Assembly: GCA_026545765.1 (NCBI GenBank)
Contig: CM048844.1
Span: 51,866,932-51,930,931, forward strand
Direction: 5' to 3'
DNA from: Plantago major
Lineage: Eukaryota > Streptophyta > Magnoliopsida > Lamiales > Plantaginaceae
DNA length: 64,000 bases
Shown here: positions 12,701 to 23,049 of the stretch, piece after piece
How positions within the stretch are numbered: position 1 is the first letter of the stretch
Layout: each line of letters opens with the position of its first letter
The notes under the pieces: generated by a model
Database searches by the model: none
What the model saw: the letters and a program-made list of their open reading frames with translations, nothing else
Told to the model about the DNA's origin: nothing
Translations under genes and position numbers: made by a program

Positions 12701-13026
12701 CTCAATATTTCGTAGAGATCGAGCACCTTAACTTCGCCATTTCTGAAGCATTGAATATGCTTTGGTGGTGTGAGCTTTGAAGAAGTGAAGTAGGTCTCTT
12801 GTTTCTTCAATGGGAACTCGCCAGATCCTGCTTGAGCTCGAAAGAAAGAGTTTTGAGTGAGTTTCAAAACTTTTGTAGATATCCGAGTAGAAGTGTAGTT
12901 TAGTTTCGAGTTACCGAGTATGAACATCGTGCTCGATACTTGTTCTACGTAGACGATTGGTGTCTCGATATCTTGTTGTGAGGTGGAGACTGGGAGTCCG
13001 TCCTCATCAACCTTTCTTTCTTGAAC

Positions 13027-13112
13027 CTGAGATAAATACAATACTTAGAAAATAGTTTGAAAGAATCTATGCATATATATGCTTTTAATGAATTCTGATT
13101 TGAGCTACTTAC
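13027..13112 (-). other. Intron d of the extra gene (copy H)
   Basis: The donor GAA|GTAAGT and acceptor TTTATCTCAG enclose 86 bases; exons on both sides are phase 0. In copy I the acceptor reads TTTATCTCGT, a CAG-to-CGT change typical of the sequence-error pattern seen across the window. Confidence 0.7.
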
Positions 13113-13265
13113 TTCCTTATCAGGAAGCTCAGATTCATTTTTCTCAGAAACTTGTGTAGTTTCTGGTGTTCTTTCGAGTGATGTTGCCTTAGGGGCTTCA
13201 TCAATTTCCATTGATGCAGGGGAAGTCGCAACTTTATCCCCTTGCATTTCTACTTCTGAATTAGC

Positions 13266-13347
13266 CTGTAAGTAGAAAGTATTGATTATTAGAAGAGATA
13301 AAAGATGACCCAGGATGAAGAATACTTATCACTTGATTGTCATATAC
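13266..13347 (-). other. Intron c of the extra gene (copy H)
   Basis: The donor AAG|GTATATG and acceptor CTACTTACAG enclose 82 bases with a CTAAT branch-like site. Copy I has it at 36499-36577. Confidence 0.7.
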
Positions 13348-13442
13348 CTTGAAGTTTGAAGGCTCAGTGATGAGTTCTTCAGAAACCTTGTTGGTTTCTG
13401 GGTTTGTCTCGCATTTCGCTTTATCTTCTTCCATCTCTGGAG

Positions 13443-13516
13443 CTGTTAGAAACATTTATCATGAATGAGCATACAAACATTTTACTGAAAATTAGTTCTC
13501 TTTAAGAATCATTTAC
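13443..13516 (-). other. Intron b of the extra gene (copy H)
   Basis: GTAAATGATTC at the donor and GTTTCTAACAG at the acceptor enclose 74 AT-rich bases. Copy I has the same intron at 36334-36408. Confidence 0.7.
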
Positions 13517-13620
13517 GTGGCATGTGCTCGATTTCAAGAGTCGAGGTCAAGGAACCTCTTTTTCAAGATCTCGAGGTAAGCTTCTCACCTTCCTCTTGTT
13601 TCGCTTCTAACTCAAATTTT

Positions 13621-13701
13621 GTAACAAAGAAATTCTTATAAGGTAACAAGATTTATAAGTACAAAAAATTTTCACAAGGTAAGAGTTAAACCACCATTTA
13701 C
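13621..13701 (-). other. Intron a of the extra gene (copy H)
   Basis: The donor is GTAAAT at 13701; it is AT-rich with stops in all frames. The acceptor appears as TTGTTACA in H and as TTGTTACAG in copy I (ending 36229). Confidence 0.55.
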
Positions 13702-15736
13702 CCGAAAGCTTCAGTCGATTGGTCTCGAACTTGTGACCTTTCTATACATTGGTCGCCTTGTCCCAAAGGCGCTTTGTTTGAAGTTTCGTACTTCACACCT
13801 TTCCCGAGTATGCAACTCGCTTGCTCCCCCGGTTGATCATTCGAGTAGATGTCTCAGCTTGATCCTCTCATCGAGTCAGGGAACCCGCCAATTACGTGAT
13901 TTTCTTCAAAGATACTGTATTGCTGGTAATTCGAAATGGAGTTCATTTACCATTTCATCAACCACTTGTGGCTGTTGTGGTTGTTGTGTTTGTGGTTGTT
14001 GTGGTTGTCTGGAAGCAGAAGATTGATCAGTAGAGTGTTCTTCCAGATTCTTAGATGTGGCATTTCCATCAGCATCTGCCAGCACTAAAATACCACTCAT
14101 CAGGGCTTTGTGAAGTTGTGCAAGAGAGTCATTCCCTGATGATGTGTTTGCACCAACAACCTTTGCTATAGGTTCAGCAACCTGTGGTGTAGGTTCTTCT
14201 TCAGATACCTTATCACCAGTTACTTTTTCAGTAACCTTAGCCCTCTTTGTTCCTTTTAGGACTTGAGAGATGAATAGTTCATCATCTTCATCGCCGAGCT
14301 CTCATCAAAGATTGGGAACCGATTGGTCCATTATTCTTGCGGTTTCGCAGATGGGGCTTGTGTCGTTTCACCATTCTTGGCAAGATTTATGAGTTCATCG
14401 CCAGGCTTTCGCATTAGTCGCAACATTTCGAAAGCACTTTCTCTCGAGTTTACTTGTTCAAGAGTTGATAACTCTTTGCAAAGATTGATGAGTTCATCCG
14501 CCATGCTTGCAGATATCCGAGAATTGACAACCTCTTTAGGTGTGTCTTCGATTTGCCGCCAGACTTCTTTCAAGTTCTAGCTTCTTGGTCGCAACCTTTC
14601 TTCTATATCTTTTCATTTTCTCTTCTTAGGACCTTTCGAGACCCAAAGAACCTTTTTCATCGATTTGTATACTGCATTGTAGAGTAAGTTATCATTGGGA
14701 TTTCAAATGCCTCTCGAGCTCAATGCCAAGCTTTTCCAAAGAAGTAGCATATCTTCGCATTATATCCTACGTGGCCTTTCGCTCACTAGTCCTTTGACAA
14801 TCTTAGCTCAAGCCTCAATCTTCTTCACGAATTTCATGAAGGCGCATTTTCCCAGCTTAAAAGGGTTTTCCAAATTCGTCTTGTTGATTCAAAGAAGAAC
14901 ATCATGATCCATCGCTCTTCGCTTATCTAGTCAAGACCTCCTTGTAGACCATCAAAGCATCTCAGAAGAATGCAAGCTAGTACATCTCAAAGAACCAATA
15001 GATGTCCGGTTCGATGTCAAGCAAGCTTGAACTCAAAGGTGTATCCGATTTTCAAGATCACACGCCATCAGAAAGTTCTTTAACACCTTCAAGGAGTTCA
15101 TCATCCTTGGTGTTTATTTCAAAATCCTTTCCAAGATTTTGAACCTCAAACAACTTACGTAAAGTTGTTAAGTCAAGAAGGATTTCCTTTCTCGATCGAG
15201 GTTTTGATAGACACTATTTCAAAGGTTTTCAGACACAGTGAAATAATCTCGAGTTGTTGTAAAATTCCAACACATCGAAAGTGATGAAATTCCACCGGGC
15301 GTGATAGAAAACCCTTGATTTGTGCCTTTTCAAGCATGTCAAGAATCAATTTTCACACTTTGGTTTCTATCATGCAAAGTGAGGTATTCTCAACCATGGC
15401 ACCACCCCAAATCATTCTGTGATTTGAAGTCCAATGGTTAGGATTAAAAGCTCCTACCATGATTGTTAATATTAATTCAACTCGTACTTGCTTTCAATAG
15501 CATCAGTGGAGGATTGGGATTGTGATCAAGTGTTCTTGGAAGCCATCTCTTTATATAGTATAGGATTTGAAGCTTGTGTTTGAAAGAGATTCGATTGAGT
15601 GATTCTTTTCAAAAAACTTAATCAAGATTTGCGTAGATTTTAGAGATGTTGCAGAGGATTAGAGAAGAGAAGTTTTTGCTATTTTGATGCAGTTGAAATT
15701 TCGGATTAGGCAAAAGTGATTTTCTTTGCCAAAATC

Positions 15737-15750
15737 CTATATATATAGCA
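15737..15750 (-). promoter_or_regulatory. TATA box upstream of the extra gene (copy H)
   Basis: GCTATATATATAGG on the minus strand lies about 190 bases upstream of the ATG at 15546. It is conserved in copy I at 34127-34140 at the same distance. It suggests a promoter separate from the LTR. The 800-base spacer from 15547 to about 16350 holds no other recognisable feature. Confidence 0.5.
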
Positions 15751-16349
15751 AGTGAATCTCAATGCATAAATACATACAAATTGATTTTGTGTACGATTTG
15801 TGAATTGCGTCGCATGATCAAAAGTAACTGCATTAAATGCAAAGTGGTCTTTGTCGAATTTTACAAATTCACTATTTATCGTGGAATTAATTTCATTGCT
15901 CAGATCAAGCGCTTGAATTCATCAAGGGTCACCATTGCTTTCTCAAAGAATGATCACAATCAACAAATGTAATTGTGCCCATTTAATGAATTTTGGCTAA
16001 TAGCTATCTCAATCACAATTGCTTGAGCAAGGACACTGCTCAGATCCTAATCGTTTTATACTTAGGATTTTTCCAAGTTTTTCATCAAGATAGAAATAAT
16101 GCGTAGTTTCAAGAGAGTAGTCGATCGCAGATAGTTATACTATTCTCTTTAGTGTTCCCGCTTATAGAATGATTCGTATATCCGAGTTCCCGCCTCGTAG
16201 ATCTTAAGCTATCTTTTGCTCTTTATCCTTTTGACTTCGGATACCGCTCCAGATACCTCTCTCTTTTCTCGGATACCTGCTCGATATCTCTTCTCTCTTT
16301 CCGATAATTGCCTGCCAGATATCCGAACTTTTTCATTCGGTAGTTCCAT

Positions 16350-17119
16350 TAGTCCAAGACTATGTCTTAAGGCTAAGAATCTACTTTCTTGTAGTGGCTT
16401 AGTGAAGATATCTCAAGTTGGTCTTCAAGCCAATCTTGAGTATCTCTATATCGCCTTTTTCAACATGGTCTCGGCGAAGTGATGTCTAACATCAATGTGC
16501 TTTGTTCGCATGAAATTTAGGATTCGTGTAATCGCAATAGCACTTGTGTTGTCACGTAAAATGGGAGTTTTCTTTCATCGAGTCCATAGTCTTTAAGTTG
16601 TTGTTGTATCCATTGAATTTGTGTTGCACAACAACCAAAGCAGAATATATTCAAATTCTGTGGTAGAAGTTGCAATCGAGTTTTGCTTTTGCTAAACCAT
16701 GAGATAAGTCTAGTGCCCGTAAACCCAAGTTCCCGAGGTGCTTTTCCTATCAAGCAATGATCCAAAGATAATCAGCATCCGAGTACCCAAAGAATGATAC
16801 CACAATCCTACATCTATCGTATTCTTCACATACCTTAATATTTTCATAGCAATGTTGTAGTGTGTTTGCATTGGATTTGTCGAAATCTAGCACATACTCC
16901 AACGGCATATTGAATATCGTGTCTACTTGCAGGAGGTAAAGTAGTGAACCTATCAATTTCCTATACTTATGTTCTTCAACACTCTTATCCGATTCAAGAT
17001 AGGTCATTTTGGTTCCAATGTTCATAGGTATCTTAGCATTCTTTTCGTAGGCTTAAGATTGAATTTTGTGAGCATGTCTTTGCATACTTTGTTCGACTAA
17101 TGAATATTCCATCATTGAG
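16350..17119 (-). pseudogene. Copia pol fragment of copy H: RT end and RNase H
   Basis: Minus strand. KTHIDVRHHF-type sequence (about 16480) and FGYSDADY (about 16770) are hallmarks of copia RNase H; YRKLIGSLLYL (about 16940) is the usual connection between RT and RNase H. The fragment begins abruptly at 17119 in sequence equivalent to 32750 of copy I, within RT. It has several frame changes and is not functional. Confidence 0.8.
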
Positions 17120-18570
17120 GAGTCCTCTCCATGGAATTCCTCTTATCTCTAAGTTCCTTTTTGTTCAAACTTTCCACGAGGAGGAGGTTCTTGCCTTACT
17201 TGCTCTTTTCCCTTTTCGCTCCAAATTTTATCTAACATTTCACGATACTCTTCTCCATACAAGACTCCTTCACAGTATACCTTCCAAGTACTTTTCAATT
17301 GTGATTTCTTCATTGGAAAGCTTTTTCCGAGATCATCATTATAAGTGTTGGCATATAGGTGTCGGACCTGCTCTTTGATGATATGAGGTTCTACTTCATG
17401 CATTTCGCATTGAAACGGCCAAGAAAGGTCAGAAGGTCCTCATGCTCTTTCCGGATTATTCTCGCCAGTGCTCAATCGACCTCTTTCTCTTCTTTGCTTT
17501 CTCAAATTTTTTCAGAAGAGGGAAGCGATATCCGATAGGACTTGATGGAACCATTAGCGTTGAGGTCCACCAATCCATTGCTTCCCCAAAGAGTGTAGTG
17601 GAAAAGTTGAGAGCTTTCATGTTGTCATTCAGCGCTGGTCTCCATCTTACTTTCAGATCTAGTAAGGTGCCCCACAGACAAGTATCTCCGTAATAGTGTT
17701 CAAGGTTTGGAATAGTGGAGTCGTATGCTTTTCCTTCCTGATCTCGTCACATAGAGGATTGGGAGCTCTAAGAGTTACCTTCTCATGTGCCTTCACCATC
17801 TTGCTCAGAGTGGCGATTTGCGTTTCTAAGGCCTTTTGTTGAAGATAAATCTGCTCAGCTGTTAGCTTCTCACCAGTCCTGTGGTTGATTGCCACATCTA
17901 GAGGAAGGTCATCAATAGGGACTATCGAGATGCTTTACGCCACATGATCTCTTGGCGCATGTTGTTGTGCTCCACGCCGACTGGTTCCAACTTCATCCAC
18001 TCGTGGCATCACTCGGCTTCTCCCTCGTTGTTCATGTGAAGCAGCGGCCCTTCTGTTGAGAAGATTCTCAGATCTTCCGGATGAGCTTGTTCCCCCAACC
18101 TTTGTTGGATAGGACGATGCTCATTGCTGGATTGTGCGGGTTCATCTTGTCTCGGAATTGCCAAAGGAGGAGTGGGTTGAGGAGGCTGGAGGTTGATTGA
18201 TCCAAAGCATCCTTGAATAGTGGTGAGTAAGGGCCAAACTGATTCTCATTCATCCCGAACTCGCTGACGGATGATCGCCCATTTGGAAGGGTAAAGTTTC
18301 TTCCTGAGGAGGACCGTGTGTTCGATGGAGGAACTTTTCCTTCACTCCAAGCACTGGTCCTTATCATGATCAAGGTCTCTTTCTCATCTCAAGAGAGATC
18401 ATGTATGGCCATCACTGACAATCCATCGATTCTCTGAGGAGTTCTCGCCACCCTACCTCTCCAAGTGGAGGTCTACCTCTTTGCCTTGGAGCAAAGTGCA
18501 ATTGCAGAGCGCTGGTTCTCAAGGACCTTCTTGTTCTTGCCATCAAGAGAACGGAACTTTACGTAAGGGT
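17120..18570 (-). pseudogene. Tat gag
   Basis: Minus strand. Near the N-terminus are PPSNTRSSSGRNFTLP and the helix KLTAEQIYLQQKALETQIA. KVTLRAPNPLCDEIRKEK follows, the usual linker just before the plant retrotrans_gag domain. The domain itself is in changing frames from about 17650 to 17180 (DFLGRFNAKCM-like and QVRHLYANTYNDDLGKSF). It ends at 17120 where the copia fragment starts, so the end of gag, the zinc knuckle if any, and protease are missing. Confidence 0.75.
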
Positions 18571-18590
18571 TCCCCCAGCCGGCGCCAAAA
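18571..18590 (-). promoter_or_regulatory. Primer-binding site of the Tat element
   Basis: The minus strand reads TTTTGGCGCCGGCTGGGGGA immediately after the LTR end CAACA, resembling the TGGCGCC-type tRNA primer sites of plant gypsy elements. Confidence 0.7.
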
Positions 18591-19460
18591 TGTTGAGGGT
18601 AAAAGTCCCCCAACCACTTAATGAATTTTCCTTGCTTTCCTTCACTCTAAGTACCTAGACCACCTTCGAGTAAGACACACCTTGCTTGTAAGAACCAAAG
18701 AGTAAGAGCCCGTAAGAACCGTCGTACTGGTAAGAGGCGATGCGTAAGGACCTCCACAAGCAATTGGAGGGAAGGACCCGCTTGCTGCCGCCAAACCGGT
18801 TAGAGACTTTACTCAAGAGAGACTGAAGATGTGCTTTGTATAATGTTCTGGATTAGCTTATGTCCGATGACTTACCTTAACATTGGGAAGTGTGCCATAT
18901 TTATAGGAAATTCTCAAAGAGGGTCGACTCCTCTGGATCGTGCCAAGTGTAAGGCCTCGATCGAGCCACCAAGGCTTGTTTAGGCCCATGGCCCAATAAT
19001 GACACTTAGCCCATACCATTTTGGGCTTTTAGGGGTAGTTTAGTAATTATTGAGAGAGTTCTAGAGGGTGTGACATAGTCTGCCGAGGTCCAATGGTCCG
19101 GAGAGGTTGGTTCGGACGCTTGGTCCGGACCGTATTGGGCTGTCTATGGGGAAATTCCCTAGGTTTGCCCAACTCTTCCGATTCGACCTTATGGCTCGAC
19201 CTCCCTACCTCTAGTGCCACCACTTGGTTGCTTGTGAGATTGTCATGTTGGTCCGAATGATCATCCGTATCGACCTAGATGGGTCGGGCTCAGACCTGTG
19301 GTCGGACCAGATCTTTAAGTACTCGTCTGCTTTATAGGATGGTCGGACCAGTGGGTCGGACCTATGGGTCGGATCATTGTGTCTCGGTCCTTTAGATAAC
19401 TCGATGCCTCAGATTCGCTCCAAGGCGCCTTTGACGAATGGACATATTTTCAGATCAACA
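18591..19460 (-). repeat. 5' LTR of the Tat element
   Basis: It is 870 bases with mirrored ends TGTTGA...TCAACA. The 3' end is fixed by the primer site and the 5' end by the abrupt join to another LTR at 19461. A TATA box (CCTATAAATA, minus strand, about 18897-18906) lies inside it. Confidence 0.8.
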
Positions 19461-20727
19461 GTATGGTTGCTAGAAGTGAAGCGGGGAAGCCGAAACACCG
19501 AGATTTGAAGTTAAAAGGAGCAAAATCTAGCAAGAAGGACAAAAAGGGAAAAATCGTCATTTGCTGGAAGAGTTAGCGAACGCCATCTTCAAGATTGGTG
19601 TCCTCCAAAACAAAACAGGAAGTTTTAGCGGACGCCACGTTTAATCTTGGCATCCGCCAACTTCCTTCCATGGCGGACGCCAAGTAGAAAGTTGGCGGAC
19701 GCCAACTTTCTCTATTTCGGCGTGATTTTTCCCGATTCTTTCGTAATTAGTTTTTCTTCCTTTCGTTCTAGTTAAAAAAACGACATTATTACTTTCAGAA
19801 TTCATTCTATTGTTAACTATTGAACTTTACTCTCACGCTAGACCTAGTTTCCAACGTTTTTCACCTTGTAATCCGACGATTATCATTGATTGGGAGCGTA
19901 ATCTACATACTTTCTTGCATCAATCGCATCAGATTTTTCAGGTTCTACCTTGGGTTTGTGACATCGAAGGGTAAATCTGTATCAATCGATCGATTCCTCG
20001 TATTTAGTATTATGTTATGTGTGTTAATGGTTTAATTGCTTATTTGATTATGTCTTCACATAACATGAGTAGCTGAACACCTAGATTATGGGGTGGTGAC
20101 GGATTCAAGCATGCTAGCTAGGGTTTATGCATTTATATGTAATCGGGTTACGATTACTATGTGCTTTCTAGATTAAATTGCATATACTGCTATTACGTTT
20201 GATGCGCAATACGTCAATATCACTGTTAGATTAAGCATTTGATCCCTGAAAACCAAAATGTTTTTCGTCTTGCTTTAATCTAACAGTTAGTTGCAAACGG
20301 TAATAGTGGGATTAGCTTTATTGATTGTAGCTTAGTGAAATTGACGCCTTCACTAATGCTATTCGTTTTCTGAACCCAAGTAGTGACAACTTGAGGTAAT
20401 CGCTCGTGGATCACATATTTCATGTTAGCTAGGTTGTCTTCTAGTCACCACCCATAATTCTCCTCATTCATATATTAATCTCGCTATGTCAATCATATCT
20501 AGTTTTGTCTGCCTAGTTGTTTCATCGTTACAATAGTTAATCAATCACGTCAAACAAACAATCTTTTATTGATTTCATATTGTTTCTATTTATTCAGAAC
20601 TCAACTCATTTTAGTTAAGTCCTTCGAGACCAATTTCGGTTAACTTCACCGCAGACAAGTTTTCGTAGTGTTGAGAATTAACTCTTGGCTCTTAAACAAA
20701 TATGAAAACTTTGATTTTGACACATCA
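19461..20727 (+). repeat. LTR1 of the tandem element (5'-truncated)
   Basis: It begins at GTATGGTTGCTAG, which corresponds to about 23252 in LTR2, so about 200 bases at its 5' end are absent. The Tat element inserted there; the missing part should lie left of the window. It ends in GACACATCA. Confidence 0.8.
19560..19715 (+). repeat. GGCGGACGCC motif array in LTR1
   Basis: About six direct and inverted copies of GGCGGACGCC or its complement GGCGTCCGCC, flanked by AAGTT/AACTT so that units form small palindromes. The same array is in LTR2 (23365-23545) and LTR3 (42715-42895). Confidence 0.7.
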
Positions 20728-20733
20728 AGTTTT

Positions 20734-20751
20734 TGGCGCCGCTGCCGGGGA
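20734..20751 (+). promoter_or_regulatory. Primer-binding site of internal 1
   Basis: TGGCGCCGCTGCCGGGGA follows the LTR1 end after a short spacer. This is the Athila/Calypso-type primer site. Confidence 0.85.
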
Positions 20752-20979
20752 CTTAACTCCTTTGTTAAGTTTACGAATTGTAATTTTCAGTTGTATATAT
20801 TTGTTAGTTGGTCTTTTCTTTTTTTTAGTTTAGTTTGTTTTATGAACTACTGGGCTTTTTGAAAGTGAAAGTATGGATATCTTGATTTGCTATAGGTGTG
20901 GGATGGATTTCATGTTGCAAAGAAACGCATAGACTTCAACATATCCGAGATTTTCAATTGAATCATTAGATAAGATCGG

Positions 20980-21560
20980 TCATGCATGGTATAGATTTCA
21001 AGATCTGGAGGCGATCCAACCATGGTATGACACTGCATCGATGTGGATTTTCTACAAAAATCTAACTAGCGAAGGCCAAGGGATGGTGGATAGAGTCAGG
21101 AGGGTCGATCTCGATTTGACGCCACGACCTAGAGCAAATGATTCAAGCTTGGTTTACACCTCAGATATTCTAAAATCCGGCGGATATGCAACGAGCAACT
21201 ATCTTGTTGTGCACAAGAAGATGCTAAAGACGCAGAAGATGAGGTCACTACCACCGCCTCTACTGCAATTGAAGAAGAAAATCCAGTCACAGTTGAAGGA
21301 GTTTATGAGGGTTTAGACGATCAGTCAGTCATGGAGGAGGAGACATCCGCCGAAGTGACCGACGAGGAGACTGAACCACCCATTTCCAATTGTTTGGAGA
21401 TGGAGCAGACAACTGATACCCCCCAGATGATACCATTGGATTCACAGTCCGTTCCCCCACCTTACATCAATTCAGACACACTAGCACCACCGCATTACCA
21501 GACTAGCTGTGAGTTTCGACCCTATTTACCGCTTTTATTTTCCCTTTAATTATCCTTTGT
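20980..21560 (+). pseudogene. Gag remnant of internal 1
   Basis: FYKNLTSEGQGMVDR and the following lines match internal 2, where DRAAGGSIWDLTP is readable; this motif is typical of Athila/Tat gag. Here the Ala-Gly stretch is broken by small losses at CTG sites. A Glu/Thr-rich tail (EETSAEVTDEETEPP) extends to about 21547. It is not an intact gag. Confidence 0.6.
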
Positions 21561-22324
21561 TTTATATTAATTTTAGATTTATCTAATGTCAGTCGACAGG
21601 AAGTCATAGGAAACCTGAGGAGAGGAGCTACACATGGTACCAAATCGTTTGGCTTGGCGGGAAGGATGCAAGGGATTCGTTCCCGTTTGATAATGGATAC
21701 CAGCAGCCACGAATTTCAGGGAAGTACACTTTCAGCTTTCTTTCTTTCTAGACTATTCATTGGGACCATCTCTAGTCTAGGTTTATGAGGGAGGTAGCTT
21801 CGGTGCTTGTACTTATATGTGTCTCATGGTCTGTGGTCGCTTATGTCAGCTGCGCCAACAGGTGTGTGTGTTTTTCTTTTCCTATGTGGCATCTGCATGA
21901 TTTTTTGTCGAGTCTAAGTCTGTCTCCCAAGTCGAGTCTATTGCATATACTAAACCTGTTTAATGCTTTTGTTTTTTCTGATCCTTGACTATTAGCAGTT
22001 TGCATGTTTTAAGTTTGCTAAGTTCGTTTCTGCAGTAAATAGAAATTCTGTTCTAATTCTGTAGTCCAAAAAGCTTGTGAGTAAACCTTAGCCGATAAAA
22101 ATATTGTACCGGCCTGTGGATTTCTCGAAGTGAAAACTCCTTGTTTGGCCTCATCATTCTCATGTGTACTGTAAGTTAAGTAATGACGAACATGTTTGCC
22201 ATTCTTATTTGTTTATGCCAATCCTGCTCCAAGAACAAAGTTTGGGGAGGAGGTTTATGCGTATGTGTTGAAAATGACTATGATGTTCAGGTTTTTCGTT
22301 CTCTCAAAATAAAAAAATAATAAT

Positions 22325-22505
22325 AATTCTCGGAGTGGATCTATGGTACTAGTTACCACCGTTTGTCGTGTGGGCACGTTTCAGATACTACCTATATACC
22401 GCGTTCTTAAAAGCTTTATGACCATGAGGGTTGATGGCATGTATACTAAACCAAAGATGCACAAAAGTGGACTTTCGGTAAAACAGACACTACCAAAATA
22501 TTGAG
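22325..22505 (+). other. Conserved 3'-region block, copy in internal 1
   Basis: About 180 bases around GAGGGTTGATGGCATGTATA. They are also found in internal 2 (41722-41890), element D (48105-48295) and, on the minus strand, element F (about 53755-53935). The block is upstream of the polypurine tract in each. Small indels shift its frames, so it may be non-coding. Confidence 0.6.
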
Positions 22506-23033
22506 ACAGAAAAAAAAAAAAGGACATAAGCATATGGGTCATATATAAGACTGCAAAAAAGCAGTATGCAAAAAATGAAAAACAGGAAAAGGAGATAACG
22601 ATTGCCTTTTTATAAGTCTACTGCTGATTGTTATAGAGCTATGAAAAAGTCCCTTCTAACTTAACTGATTGAGTACACTGCATGAGGTATTCAAGGCATC
22701 TTTGTGACGCAAGTCACCATCCTTATCTCTTTATATTCTTTAGTGACTACCACTACTGGACACTTCCAGGAGCGTGAGAGATTAGATGCATAGGATCCAT
22801 CTGTGAGGGACTACCGTGTTAGGCTTAAGTTCTATTTACTTTGGAAACGAATTGTGTGAACTTATGCATGTGATTCTGTGAATGTAAGTGTGAAGTCAAA
22901 ACTTCTACATTATTCGGGCTTATTATATGCACTTGTAGACTCGGTAGCTTGGGAGTTAGACTTTATTTTTGTGTCTATATGTTTTTCATTTTTCTAGGTT
23001 TTTAGAGAGTCTGTTGCTTGAGACAAGCAAGGG

Positions 23034-23049
23034 TTCCGTTTGGGGAGTT
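23034..23049 (+). promoter_or_regulatory. Polypurine tract before LTR2
   Basis: CGTTTGGGGAGTTT directly precedes the LTR start TGATGACTCGG. The same tract is before LTR3 (42405-42419). Confidence 0.6.

Larger units (their letters stand above)
10210..15546 (-). pseudogene. Intron-bearing extra gene downstream of pol, copy H
   Basis: It starts with an ATG at 15546 (MASKNT) and runs on the sense strand of the element. The N-terminal part contains KLFEVQNLGKDFEINTKDDE, shared with copy I. The middle is acidic and Ser/Thr/Pro-rich with a Gln-Pro repeat (PQQPQTQQPQQPQ near 13980). Four short introns follow at 13701-13027. The exon at 13265-13113 is a clean 51-codon phase-0 frame. After the introns come VQERKVDEDGLPVS, a D/E/K-rich stretch, coiled-coil-like segments (LLDKDNGLIKQNQELKAEL near 11400) and a Lys-rich tract near 11000. 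It occupies the position where Sirevirus-type copia elements carry an envelope-like ORF, but I cannot assign a family. There are frame breaks throughout; copy H is better preserved than copy I around the introns. Confidence 0.6.
8092..17119 (-). mobile_element. Copia element copy H (5'-truncated, same family as copy I)
   Basis: Minus strand: a pol fragment (RT end and RNase H), a spacer, the long intron-bearing gene, a polypurine tract and a complete 3' LTR. It aligns with copy I (26104-41613) along its whole length. It interrupts Tat RT at 8091/8092, where the LTR end TGTTGG abuts the LNPEKC codons. The 5' LTR, gag, protease, integrase and half of RT are absent. At about 17119 the homology to copy I stops inside RT and Tat gag begins, so a deletion spanning both elements is the simplest explanation. 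The partner target-site copy of AACTT (8087-8091) is therefore lost. Confidence 0.85.
1..19460 (-). mobile_element. Tat-lineage Ty3/gypsy retrotransposon, 3' end outside window, interrupted
   Basis: Read on the minus strand the order is 5' LTR (18591-19460), primer site, gag, then after an inserted copia element the RT end, RNase H, a second RNase H-like domain and integrase (to 5455). The second RNase H before integrase is characteristic of the Tat lineage (Ogre, Retand, Grande types). The 5-kb stretch beyond pol carries genes in the opposite orientation, as described for several Tat elements. The 3' LTR is not in the window. Protease and the N-terminal half of RT are missing, apparently by the deletion that also truncated the nested copia. 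The right LTR edge abuts another LTR at 19461, so this element inserted into that LTR. Confidence 0.85.

Noticed and set aside
13900..14040. Cys/Gly-rich plus-strand frame resembling a cysteine-rich peptide
   Set aside because: It is the reverse complement of the Gln/Pro repeat codons in the extra gene of copia copy H.
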